A stretch of DNA of 8,687 nt, from contig DAOUTX010000035.1 in the NCBI GenBank assembly GCA_030668465.1, positions 1-8,687 of the forward strand, given 5' to 3'. Shown one piece after another: positions 1 to 6,296 of this stretch. The stretch is from Atribacterota bacterium (GTDB lineage: Bacteria; Atribacterota; Phoenicimicrobiia; Phoenicimicrobiales; Phoenicimicrobiaceae). Below the pieces are notes generated by a model. The model saw only the letters and a list, made by a program, of their open reading frames with translations, was not told the DNA's origin and did not search any database. Position numbers and translations under genes: made by a program. How positions within the stretch are numbered: the stretch's first letter is position 1; each line of letters begins with the position of its first letter.

Positions 1-296
1 CTTACGGAAAAAGATACGCTAATCTGGGCGGCCTCATGGCACACATAATCAGGTTTCTCCTGCTTAAATACTTCCGTTAATCTCTTTTGGTTAGTAATAT
101 TTAATTTATAAAACCGGGCTTTTTTGTTGATATTCTCCTCTCTACCGGAAGATAAATCATCAACTATTACAACTTTATAATTATTCTCAATAAGCAAATC
201 CACAATGTGTGAACCAATAAAGCCCGCCCCACCGGTAACTAAAACAGTGGTTTTTTCATTTTCACTTACTTGTTCTTTCCTCTTTTTTAATTTCAT
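1..296 (-). CDS. NAD-dependent sugar-nucleotide epimerase/dehydratase, N-terminal part (cut by window edge)
   Basis: Only the first 98 codons are in the window; the rest lies beyond position 1. Residues 18-30 read VLVTGGAGFIGSH, the glycine-rich dinucleotide-binding turn of the extended short-chain dehydrogenase family. It is followed by VVIVDDLSSG (42-51), where the acidic end of beta-2 would hold the NAD ribose, and by HEAAQISVSFSV (87-98), which matches the HxAAQ..V..S segment of UDP-glucose 4-epimerase and dTDP-glucose 4,6-dehydratase relatives. The catalytic YxxxK is off the window, so the substrate cannot be told. The ATG at 294-296 follows an AAAGGG-like ribosome site; the charged lysine/glutamate stretch of about 15 residues before the Rossmann core is longer than usual, and no better in-frame start exists. 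It lies 67 bp downstream of the transferase gene on the same strand, with a palindrome in between, and probably belongs to the same envelope-sugar set. Confidence 0.88.
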   Translation of the reverse strand, partial: MKLKKRKEQVSENEKTTVLVTGGAGFIGSHIVDLLIENNYKVVIVDDLSSGREENINKKARFYKLNITNQKRLTEVFKQEKPDYVCHEAAQISVSFSV

Positions 297-317
297 GTTT
301 CTTTCCCTTTCTTCCAC

Positions 318-360
318 AAAAAGTTAACCAAAGGTGCCAGGCACCTTTGGTTAACTTTTT
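318..360. repeat. REP-like palindrome, copy 1 (type A/A)
   Basis: Perfect inverted repeat: 21-base arms at 318-338 and 340-360 around a single A at 339. The arm core is GTTAACCAAAGGTGCC and each end is a run of A or T. As RNA it would fold into a long stem with a tiny CAG loop followed by Us on either strand, so it looks like a bidirectional intrinsic terminator. It begins 3 bp past the stop codon of the transferase gene and ends about 20 bp before the epimerase start. The same family recurs at 2641, 6193 and 7173. Confidence 0.95.
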
Positions 361-363
361 ACA

Positions 364-1287
364 CTAAAGCGCTAAAACAAGAGCGATTACGCTGCAGATG
401 GCGCTTATTCCCCATAAGATGAGCACTATATTTTTATGAGATACCCCTCGGGCTAAAAGACGATGATGAAGATGTCCTTTATCAGCCTGAAATATAGGTC
501 GATGTCCCCGGTATCTCCTCCAGATAGCAAATAAGGTATCAAAAATAGGGAGAGCAAGAATTAAAACTGGAATAAAAATAAAGAAAGCAGTCCCACTATT
601 TAATACCCACAAAGCCCCTACAGAGGATAACATGAAACCAGCAAAAGTACTACCGGAATCTCCCAAAAAGATTTTGGCAGGATAAAAATTAAATCTTAAA
701 AAAGCTAACATACTCCCCACCAGGGCAATTGATATAAGATTAAGAGTTTCAAAATTTTGTCTTAATCCTAAAATAAAAAAAGTTATTAAACTAATTATCG
801 AAATTCCGCAGGCCAGTCCATCCAATCCATCTATTATGTTGATAGAATTGGTAACTCCGACTATCCAGAAAATTAAGACGGGATAAAGAAGATAACCTAA
901 CAGATCAAAAATTTTTAATTGATTAGCTATGAAGCTATTTATTAAATCACTATTATATATAATTACTATTAATGCAGGAACCATTTGAATGATGAATTTA
1001 TGCTTGGGAGAAAGATCTGCTATGTCATCTACCACCCCTAATAACAAAATGATTACTCCGCCTATCAAGAGGGCTTTAACCTGTCCTTCTATTTGTACCA
1101 CAAAAAGTAGACTTAGTAAAAATCCAAAAAAAATAACTATCCCTCCCAAATTGGGGATAGCTTCCTCGTGTATTTTACGATGACCGGGCAGGTCCATCAT
1201 ATTTTGTTTTTTCCCTACACGCGCCATATATGGAGTCAAAATATAAGAAACTATAAAGGCAATAACAACAACTTCTATATATTTCAA
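364..1287 (-). CDS. Polyprenyl-phosphate sugar-1-phosphate transferase (WecA/TagO-like, MraY family)
   Basis: A 307-residue polytopic membrane protein that would transfer a sugar-1-phosphate, most often GlcNAc-1-P, from a UDP-sugar to undecaprenyl phosphate on the cytoplasmic face, the first step of O-antigen, teichoic acid or other envelope glycan synthesis. Family landmarks appear in order: DLPGHRKIHEEAIPNLGG (32-49), the Asp pair in GVVDD (84-88), NSINIIDGLDGLA (147-159), FLGDSGS (207-213) and HRPIFQADKGHLHHRLL (262-278). The last is the histidine motif of the WecA/TagO branch; MraY proper differs there. About ten hydrophobic segments separate these loops. Length is slightly short but normal. 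The start is TTG at 1285-1287: GGAG lies 9 nt upstream, an in-frame TGA at 1312-1314 bounds the frame, and no ATG lies between. It sits between the isomerase gene (119 bp upstream) and the epimerase gene. The exact sugar is not readable from sequence. Confidence 0.93.
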   Translation of the reverse strand: MKYIEVVVIAFIVSYILTPYMARVGKKQNMMDLPGHRKIHEEAIPNLGGIVIFFGFLLSLLFVVQIEGQVKALLIGGVIILLLGVVDDIADLSPKHKFIIQMVPALIVIIYNSDLINSFIANQLKIFDLLGYLLYPVLIFWIVGVTNSINIIDGLDGLACGISIISLITFFILGLRQNFETLNLISIALVGSMLAFLRFNFYPAKIFLGDSGSTFAGFMLSSVGALWVLNSGTAFFIFIPVLILALPIFDTLFAIWRRYRGHRPIFQADKGHLHHRLLARGVSHKNIVLILWGISAICSVIALVLAL

Positions 1288-1296
1288 ATAGTTATT

Positions 1297-1300
1297 CTCC
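1297..1300 (-). promoter_or_regulatory. Ribosome binding site GGAG deciding the TTG start at 1287
   Basis: On the minus strand GGAG is followed by 9 nt and then TTG AAA TAT. This spacing suits initiation at TTG, and no in-frame ATG lies between the upstream stop (1312-1314) and this codon. Confidence 0.6.
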
Positions 1301-1306
1301 TGTTTA

Positions 1307-1410
1307 TTAATTCACCAATTTGTCAATTAACCGATGAGCGATTGACCAATTCCCTAATTGGCCAATTAATCAATTTAATCAATTCATTAATTCGTAAATT
1401 ATTAATTTAT
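1307..1410. repeat. Degenerate 8-nt tandem ladder (consensus YYAATTNN)
   Basis: The gap between the isomerase and transferase genes is built from octamers in near-register. Examples are ttaattca at 1307, ccaatttg at 1315, tcaattaa at 1323, ccaattcc at 1346, ctaattgg at 1354, ccaattaa at 1362, tcaattta at 1370, tcaattca at 1379 and ttaattcg at 1387. CAATT starts at 1316, 1324, 1347, 1363, 1371 and 1380, so steps are close to multiples of 8. Two units around 1331-1346 (ccgatgag, cgattgac) are diverged. The ladder runs into the last codons of the isomerase gene near 1407. Function is unknown; it may be a slippage-born array or a degraded mobile repeat. Confidence 0.6.
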
Positions 1411-2537
1411 TTGTCTAATTCTTTCTTTAAATCTTCTATACAGGCTACCGGTGAAGGGTCAACCTGATTTAATATCGCTAAATAATAGCTCACCAGATCA
1501 CCTAAATAAATTAGTGAAAACATGCGGGCCATCTTCCCCTTACCTTTGGTAGGGCAAACTATAAACTCGGCTACTTTGTCTTCGATAATCTTGCGGGTAA
1601 TTTTCCGTCTCTGCTCTACCCTCAAAAGCCCTTCTTTGTCTTGAAGATAAATAATTTTAACCTGTTGGTTTATGTTATTTTCTATCTCGTACCCCACTAT
1701 TTCGTTATGGTCGAGTTCGGGAAACACATTCCAGAAACAGGGCCATTTACTATTTTCGTTTATCTGTGTCTTCCAGCGCATCGCCACTGCCTCTAATAAT
1801 CCTTTAGAACCGTAAACCAGGGGCAGGTGCTGGTAGATTCTTGAGGCCACCTTTTTAGCTAAATTGTTTTCGCTGGGAGATTTAGCGCCATATTCTCTGG
1901 AAAGCTCCTGTAAAATATTGTATGTTTCTTCTATCTCGCCGCCTCTTTCCTTTATCAGTCCCAGCCTTTCTAACGCTTTTGATATAGGAAAAAACAGATA
2001 AGAAATGGCCGCTCTAGGTTGAATCCTTGCCGGTACTTTAATCACCGGGAAGTTATTCTCTCGGACTAGGGCTGCAAATTTACCCCCTGAAGTTAAGGCG
2101 ATAACTCTGGCTTTAGCATCCAGGCATTTCTTTAAAGCAGAAATAGTCTCTTCAGTATTTCCCGAATAACTAACTGCAAACACCAGGGAATCTTCATCTA
2201 CGAATTTAGGAATATCATAACCGCGGATAACTACTATAGGGATTGATAATTCATCGGCTAAATAATCGGATAATAGATCCCCACCGATGGCTGAGCCACC
2301 CATTCCCAATACCACGATATTTTTAAAATTCCCGGTAAGGGCAGAGGTAGAAACAGAATTTGAAGTAGGAGCAGGTAAAAAGTTAGCAGGAACAGAAAAT
2401 TCTTCCCCCAAACGCAAAGCATCTCTCATCTTCTGAGGAAATTCCTCTAACAATTCTATCATATTAGCTTTATCCAGCTCAGAAAAATTTCTATCTAATG
2501 TATTTATATCGTTTTTATTTTTTCTTATCTCGACCAT
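1407..2537 (-). CDS. Bifunctional phosphoglucose/phosphomannose isomerase
   Basis: A 376-residue cytosolic enzyme expected to interconvert fructose 6-phosphate with glucose 6-phosphate and mannose 6-phosphate, feeding glycolysis and nucleotide-sugar supply. It has two sugar-isomerase (SIS) domains. The first holds VVLGMGGSAIGGDLLSDYL (75-93) and the phosphate-binding SYSGNTEE (123-130). Next comes PRAAISY (174-180), with the Arg expected to help catalysis. The second domain holds GSKGLLEAVAMRWKTQINEN (243-262), then PELDHNEI (273-280) and the C-terminal DPSPV....LKKEL motif (360-374). Glu261 and His277 stand 16 apart, as the catalytic Glu/His pair does in characterised archaeal PGI/PMI enzymes. 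A short Ser/Thr-rich insert (about 57-68) precedes the first SIS core and may be a loop. The ATG at 2535-2537 has purine-rich GGAGGAG and AGAGGA just upstream. It is probably the first gene of the block leading to the transferase and epimerase. Confidence 0.93.
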   Translation of the reverse strand: MVEIRKNKNDINTLDRNFSELDKANMIELLEEFPQKMRDALRLGEEFSVPANFLPAPTSNSVSTSALTGNFKNIVVLGMGGSAIGGDLLSDYLADELSIPIVVIRGYDIPKFVDEDSLVFAVSYSGNTEETISALKKCLDAKARVIALTSGGKFAALVRENNFPVIKVPARIQPRAAISYLFFPISKALERLGLIKERGGEIEETYNILQELSREYGAKSPSENNLAKKVASRIYQHLPLVYGSKGLLEAVAMRWKTQINENSKWPCFWNVFPELDHNEIVGYEIENNINQQVKIIYLQDKEGLLRVEQRRKITRKIIEDKVAEFIVCPTKGKGKMARMFSLIYLGDLVSYYLAILNQVDPSPVACIEDLKKELDK

Positions 2538-2579
2538 AATTCCTCTCTCCTCCCCATATTCTGGTCTGTCTTTCTATAT

Positions 2580-2613
2580 TTTATAACATACCACACAACC
2601 TTTATGCAAGCAA
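2580..2613 (-). promoter_or_regulatory. Possible sigma70-like promoter for the isomerase gene
   Basis: Read on the minus strand there are two overlapping options: TTGCTT (2608-2613), 17 nt, then TATGTT (2585-2590) with a TGG extended -10; or TTGCAT (2604-2609), 18 nt, then TATAAA (2580-2585). Either lies 45-75 nt before the ATG. Both -35 boxes match the consensus only at TTG. Confidence 0.3.
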
Positions 2614-2626
2614 GCACAAAAATGAC

Positions 2627-2699
2627 AAATTTTATGCCGGAAAAGTTAACCAAAGGTGCCTGGCACCTTTGGTTAACTTTTTGTAAAGTTTATGCCAGG
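2627..2699. repeat. Imperfect direct repeat flanking palindrome copy 2
   Basis: AAATTTTATGCCGG at 2627-2640 ends exactly where the palindrome begins, and AAAGTTTATGCCAGG at 2685-2699 starts a few bases after it ends. They differ by one substitution and one inserted A, and share TTTATGCC. The arrangement looks like a target duplication around an inserted palindrome, though Y1 transposases are not known to create one. The other three copies show no comparable flanking repeat. Confidence 0.55.
2641..2681. repeat. REP-like palindrome, copy 2 (type A/A, centre T)
   Basis: Perfect 20-base arms at 2641-2660 and 2662-2681 around T2661. The arms are the same type A sequence as copy 1, but the central base is T instead of A, so relative to copy 1 it sits in the opposite orientation. 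It lies 45 bp past the stop codon of the lipoprotein gene and about 100 bp before the isomerase start on the same strand, so it could end transcription of the lipoprotein gene. Confidence 0.95.
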
Positions 2700-2726
2700 A
2701 TCCTCTGGAAACATTTACTTATAAGT

Positions 2727-4799
2727 TTAGGGCTCGGTTGAATAAGGATTAAATAGAATAGTACCATTTATATTACTCCAATAAGCCCAATCACTTGAAA
2801 GAGTGGTATTATTGGGATTCCCTGGATATTTAGGTCCAGCGACATCTCCCCACCAGTTATTTAATGCCATTATGCTATGAGTAGTCTTATTGCTCACCCC
2901 ATGGATATAGTTTCCGGTAATATTATTCTTTCCATCACTTCCTCCTTCTACTCCTCCGATATCCGGATTAACTGAATTACCTAAAATATTATCAATAAGA
3001 ATTCCATAACCAGAATTATTTCTAATAGTATTATATGAAATAATTGGAGTGGCACTTTCTCGACAATAGATCCCAGCATTATTATTGCTGATATTATTTC
3101 TATTAATCTCAGGACAAGAATCTCCATAGGTGCGTATTCCATATAGATTATTAATTAGAGAATTATCTCTTATAATTCCGGCCCCTCCTGCAGCAACATC
3201 TATTCCACTATAGTCATTATCTTTAATGTCATTATATTCAATAGTGGGGCTAGAATTTCTATAATTTATACCATAACTAGTATTGTTTTGTAATATGTTA
3301 TTATTTATATTTATAAAGGAATAATTGTCAAAATAAATTCCAACGCTAGTACTACTATCACCATCGATAGTAAAACCAGATATAGTAATATTGTCTGCTT
3401 CCAAACTGATTAAATTTCCAGTTAAGCCACTCCCGATTATAAAAGTATTGTCCTTACTTGCTCCCTGAAGAGTAATGCCTTTATTTATTATCAGCTGTTC
3501 GTTATAAGTCGCTGCGGTCACTATAACCGATTTTCCGGGGGAAGCTGCAATTAGCCCTTCAGTTACAGTATTAAATGGATGGATTTTGGTTCCATCTTCT
3601 ACTCCGGTAGCATTGGCTGCATTTACATAGATATTAGGATCATATTCTATTATTGCAGTTATTGCGGAACTTTCATTTCCGATCACATCACGAGAAGTAA
3701 CTGATATATTGTTGGTTCCTTCAGAAAGATTATAAGAATATGACCAATCTGTAGATAAATTAATAGAAATAACTTCTATACCATTAATTAAAATTGAAGA
3801 ATTGGTCTCTTTTGTACCTGACAAAATTTGAGTTAAAATATTAGTCGGAGAAGTTATAGTGTTTAAGCAAGGAATTGCTGGTGCAGAAATATCTAAAATA
3901 ATAGTAGTAGTAATTGGTGCACTTTCATTTCCGGCGACATCGCGGGAAGTAATTGAGATATTATTATTACCCTCAATAAGATTAAAAGAGTATGACCAAT
4001 TTACGGATGAATCAAGAGGAACTATTTCTAATCCATTTATCCAAATAGAAGTGTTAGGTTCTTTAGTTCCAGATAAAGTTTGAGAGGAAATGTTAGTCAG
4101 TGAAGTAATCGTATTTAGGGTGGGCTGGGCAGGGGGGGTAATGTCATTTATTGATATATTCCATTGTATATAATCTTCTAATTCTCCATCGCTTACTAGA
4201 ATTTTTACTATTTTCTGACTGTAATCTCCATAACTGGCTGAATAAATCCAGCTGCTTTTTGAATCATTTCCAGAAACGGAGGAGCTTGATGCTTCTTTTC
4301 CGTTTAATAACCATTGATAACTTAATATTGTGTTTAAATCAATATCGTGAGCTTGGATTTCAAATTTAACTAAATTTCCCTCATTAATTTTGATATTTAT
4401 ATTAATAGGAGAATAAGAAAGGATTTGGGGTGGATTATTTACATTGATAACTTCAATTTCAAAACTTTGAGTAACGCTCTGTTTGCCATCAGAAATTTCT
4501 ACAATTATCTGATGAATTCCTACCTGATTATTGGTCGGTGTCCAGGTTATTAAACCATTTTCACTATTAATACTCATGCCCTTTGGGTTGAGGGCAAGAA
4601 GATAAGTCAGGGTATCCCCATCGAGATCCTTTACTTCTAACTGATAGGAATACTGATTATTTTCTGTAGCGGTAATAATAGGTTCAGAAATTATAATCGG
4701 GGTACTATTTAAAAAGGGAAGAAAACCTAGCAGGCTTTGGCATCCCCCTATTAATATTAAAATAATTAATCCAAATAATAATACAAAAAATTTTTTCAT
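2727..4799 (-). CDS. Surface lipoprotein with Ig-like modules and a right-handed beta-helix (NosD/DUF1565-like)
   Basis: A 690-residue exported protein. Residues 1-20 form a lipoprotein signal: KK, a hydrophobic core, then the lipobox IGGC with Cys20 as the acylated residue. Residues 35-120 match the putative Ig (cadherin-like) fold seen in He_PIG domains, with DLDGDTLTY and GLITWTPTNNQVG. Residues 122-218 form a second PKD/cadherin-like module with HDIDLNTILSYQW and VSDGE. Two near-copies of an 84-residue module follow (222-388). From 389 on, the segment YVNAANATGVEDGTKIHPFNTV starts a DUF1565-like region and then N-rich beta-helix rungs (about 465-640), each ending in forms such as YGI, SGI or AGI. 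The C-terminal NNWWGDVAGP is typical of secreted NosD-like helices. No catalytic residues are recognisable, so a role in adhesion or glycan binding is only a guess. The ATG at 4797-4799 has AAAGGA about 12 nt upstream. The palindrome at 2641 lies downstream. Confidence 0.85.
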   Translation of the reverse strand: MKKFFVLLFGLIILILIGGCQSLLGFLPFLNSTPIIISEPIITATENNQYSYQLEVKDLDGDTLTYLLALNPKGMSINSENGLITWTPTNNQVGIHQIIVEISDGKQSVTQSFEIEVINVNNPPQILSYSPININIKINEGNLVKFEIQAHDIDLNTILSYQWLLNGKEASSSSVSGNDSKSSWIYSASYGDYSQKIVKILVSDGELEDYIQWNISINDITPPAQPTLNTITSLTNISSQTLSGTKEPNTSIWINGLEIVPLDSSVNWSYSFNLIEGNNNISITSRDVAGNESAPITTTIILDISAPAIPCLNTITSPTNILTQILSGTKETNSSILINGIEVISINLSTDWSYSYNLSEGTNNISVTSRDVIGNESSAITAIIEYDPNIYVNAANATGVEDGTKIHPFNTVTEGLIAASPGKSVIVTAATYNEQLIINKGITLQGASKDNTFIIGSGLTGNLISLEADNITISGFTIDGDSSTSVGIYFDNYSFININNNILQNNTSYGINYRNSSPTIEYNDIKDNDYSGIDVAAGGAGIIRDNSLINNLYGIRTYGDSCPEINRNNISNNNAGIYCRESATPIISYNTIRNNSGYGILIDNILGNSVNPDIGGVEGGSDGKNNITGNYIHGVSNKTTHSIMALNNWWGDVAGPKYPGNPNNTTLSSDWAYWSNINGTILFNPYSTEP
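3636..4136 (-). repeat. Two tandem Ig-like modules within the lipoprotein gene
   Basis: Residues 222-305 and 306-388 align without gaps over an 84-residue period. Shared strings include LNTITS, LSGTKE, INGXE, WSYS, EGXNNIS, TSRDVXGNES. The conservation suggests a segmental duplication within the gene. The module resembles bacterial Ig-like domains of large extracellular proteins. Confidence 0.85.
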
Positions 4800-4864
4800 C
4801 TCTTAATACGTTCCTTTCTTCGAATATTTTTTGATTCGTTACAAGGCAGTTAAGACTTGCTTTC

Positions 4865-4893
4865 AGTATCATTTAATTGGTATCTTGCTACAA
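4865..4893 (-). promoter_or_regulatory. Weak candidate promoter for the lipoprotein gene
   Basis: On the minus strand TTGTAG (4888-4893) is followed after 17 nt by GATACT (4865-4870), about 65 bp before the ATG. Each hexamer matches the sigma70 consensus at four positions. The rest of the 156-bp gap is AT-rich with no clear terminator for the amidohydrolase gene. Confidence 0.25.
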
Positions 4894-4955
4894 ATAGTAA
4901 TATAAATATGGAATACCTCTGATTCTGACTTATTTTATTTTATTATTTTATTCAT

Positions 4956-6092
4956 TCATTTTCCGAAAATCCTTTCTGCATTATCATGGTAAATCATTCT
5001 CAAAGTCTCATCATCGAGATTAAGCCCTCTGTATACAGTGTTGGGATCAGTCTGTTCCCGGGCTTTTTTGCCCATCATCTTATAAATCGAATCTGGCAAA
5101 GTAAACTCCTCTTTTTCTAACATATCGAAATAACTTAATGTAATATCATCAATATAGCTCCTGCTTTTTGCCCGGTAAGAGGTAATTACTATATCTGTTC
5201 CGAAGTTTATACGGTCACGATATTTCTGCATAAATTCCCGGAAAGCCGCAGCATTATAAGAAATCCTTTTAAACCCGGCGACTTGAAAATCGGGATGACC
5301 AAAACTTATATCAGTATACAAATTCGGATAAGTATCGAGAAGCCTGCTTAAGAGTGTGAGATTTCTGGAAGTCAAGATAAAGTGAGGAGCAATAATAACC
5401 AAGTCAGGGTAGGCCTGTAAAACTCTTTCCATTTGATCCAAAAAACGACCACTATTTATATGATAAAGGATGGGTATCCCTTGCTCTTCACAGTATTGAT
5501 ATACCTCCATCATCCCGGGATCATCAAGAGGAAGATGAAAAAAATTATCATAGAAATAACCATGACCATTATATAATTTCAAGCCTTTGGCTCCATCAGC
5601 GATAAATTTTTTTAATTTTTCCAACTTATCTTCATCACGGGGATCAATCGTGCATAATGCTATAAATTTATCGGGATATTTCTTGCTTATATTTATTATT
5701 TCTTCATTATTCTTATCATATTCACTAAATCCATATTTAGGATTTAAGTAAAAAGTAAATTTTGAGGTTCCCAGCAGAATCATTTTTTCCATCTGACAAT
5801 CTTCCATCACCTTAAGGAGAAGAGGAATATTGCTGAAGGATTGAACATGTTCATGGGCATTTATAATTTTAAAATCTGCCCTTTTCTCTCTGGTGGCTAG
5901 GTCCATTTCAGCAATAAGAGTCGAAGGCTGGTTATCTATCCATAAGGGTAGGTATCCCATCTGCCTGATATACCATAAAAACATTGTCGCCAATAATATA
6001 AAGATTATGATATAAAACCACAAATCGCTTTTTTTGCTTTTTTTCATCACTGCTACGGCTTTAATTTTTGTATTCATATCTTCTTGAGCCAA
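4956..6092 (-). CDS. Membrane-anchored amidohydrolase (Amidohydro_2 / ACMSD-like TIM barrel)
   Basis: A 378-residue protein with one N-terminal membrane span (about residues 25-42) preceded by KKSKK. The positive-inside rule puts the short N-terminus in the cytoplasm and the catalytic barrel outside the membrane. The barrel (74-378) carries the metal-binding pattern of metal-dependent amidohydrolases: NAHEH (78-82, HxH), GLKLY (170-174), YHIN with His211, PHF with His237 and GTDI with Asp300. Family members hydrolyse amide or ester bonds or decarboxylate ring acids such as ACMS; the substrate here is unknown. The start is taken as TTG at 6090-6092, because GGGGAG lies 9 nt upstream at 6102-6107; an ATG at 6075-6077 (residue 6) is the alternative, with AAGAAG only 2 nt before it. 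A good promoter lies at 6131-6159. It is transcribed divergently from the transposase. Confidence 0.85.
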   Translation of the reverse strand: MAQEDMNTKIKAVAVMKKSKKSDLWFYIIIFILLATMFLWYIRQMGYLPLWIDNQPSTLIAEMDLATREKRADFKIINAHEHVQSFSNIPLLLKVMEDCQMEKMILLGTSKFTFYLNPKYGFSEYDKNNEEIINISKKYPDKFIALCTIDPRDEDKLEKLKKFIADGAKGLKLYNGHGYFYDNFFHLPLDDPGMMEVYQYCEEQGIPILYHINSGRFLDQMERVLQAYPDLVIIAPHFILTSRNLTLLSRLLDTYPNLYTDISFGHPDFQVAGFKRISYNAAAFREFMQKYRDRINFGTDIVITSYRAKSRSYIDDITLSYFDMLEKEEFTLPDSIYKMMGKKAREQTDPNTVYRGLNLDDETLRMIYHDNAERIFGK

Positions 6093-6101
6093 TTTCCCCC
6101 A

Positions 6102-6107
6102 CTCCCC
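6102..6107 (-). promoter_or_regulatory. Ribosome binding site GGGGAG for the amidohydrolase TTG start
   Basis: On the minus strand AAGGGGAG ends 9 nt before the TTG at 6092. The nearest in-frame ATG (6077) would be too far from it, so it supports the TTG. Confidence 0.5.
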
Positions 6108-6130
6108 TTTAGGATAAATAACTAAAACTG

Positions 6131-6159
6131 ATTATACCTTATTTTTTGCAAAAATCCAA
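6131..6159 (-). promoter_or_regulatory. Sigma70-like promoter for the amidohydrolase gene
   Basis: TTGGAT (6154-6159) and a perfect TATAAT (6131-6136) are separated by 17 nt on the minus strand. Predicted transcription would begin near 6124, leaving a leader of about 30 nt that holds the GGGGAG site. Confidence 0.55.
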
Positions 6160-6192
6160 CAAAATTTTACTTTATTTTATTTGCGGTATTTA

Positions 6193-6235
6193 AAAAAGTT
6201 TCCAAAAGGTGCCAGGCACCTTTTGGAAACTTTTT
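6193..6235. repeat. REP-like palindrome, copy 3 (type B/B), left of the transposase
   Basis: Perfect 21-base arms at 6193-6213 and 6215-6235 around A6214. The core is GTTTCCAAAAGGTGCC, differing from type A at three positions of the 21-base arm; the opposite arm carries the matching changes, so pairing is kept. It lies between the amidohydrolase promoter and the transposase start. Confidence 0.95.
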
Positions 6236-6258
6236 AGCCTCTTTTATGCTGAAATCCC

Positions 6259-6287
6259 TTGAACTATTTATTTACAAGAGATATAAT
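6259..6287 (+). promoter_or_regulatory. Candidate promoter of the transposase gene
   Basis: TTGAAC (6259-6264) and a perfect TATAAT (6282-6287) are spaced by 17 nt. Transcription would start around 6294, only a few bases before the ATG at 6297, so the mRNA would be nearly leaderless. This would exclude the upstream ATG at 6246 as start. Confidence 0.4.
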
Positions 6288-6296
6288 AATCATATT

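Noticed and set aside
1307..1410. Octamer ladder as a CRISPR or an iteron origin
   Set aside because: Units are only 8 nt and degenerate with no spacers, and no replication initiator gene or DnaA box cluster is seen.
989..1467. Plus-strand open frames of 64 and 99 codons over the transferase gene and the ladder
   Set aside because: They lie antisense to a clear MraY-family gene or inside the AT-rich repeat, with no recognisable motif.
3859..4369. Plus-strand open frames of 74 and 72 codons inside the lipoprotein gene
   Set aside because: They are antisense shadows of the Ig-like repeat region with no ribosome site or family motif.
6181..6245. Palindrome before the transposase as a riboswitch
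   Set aside because: It is a simple perfect hairpin found at unrelated genes, without a conserved aptamer core.
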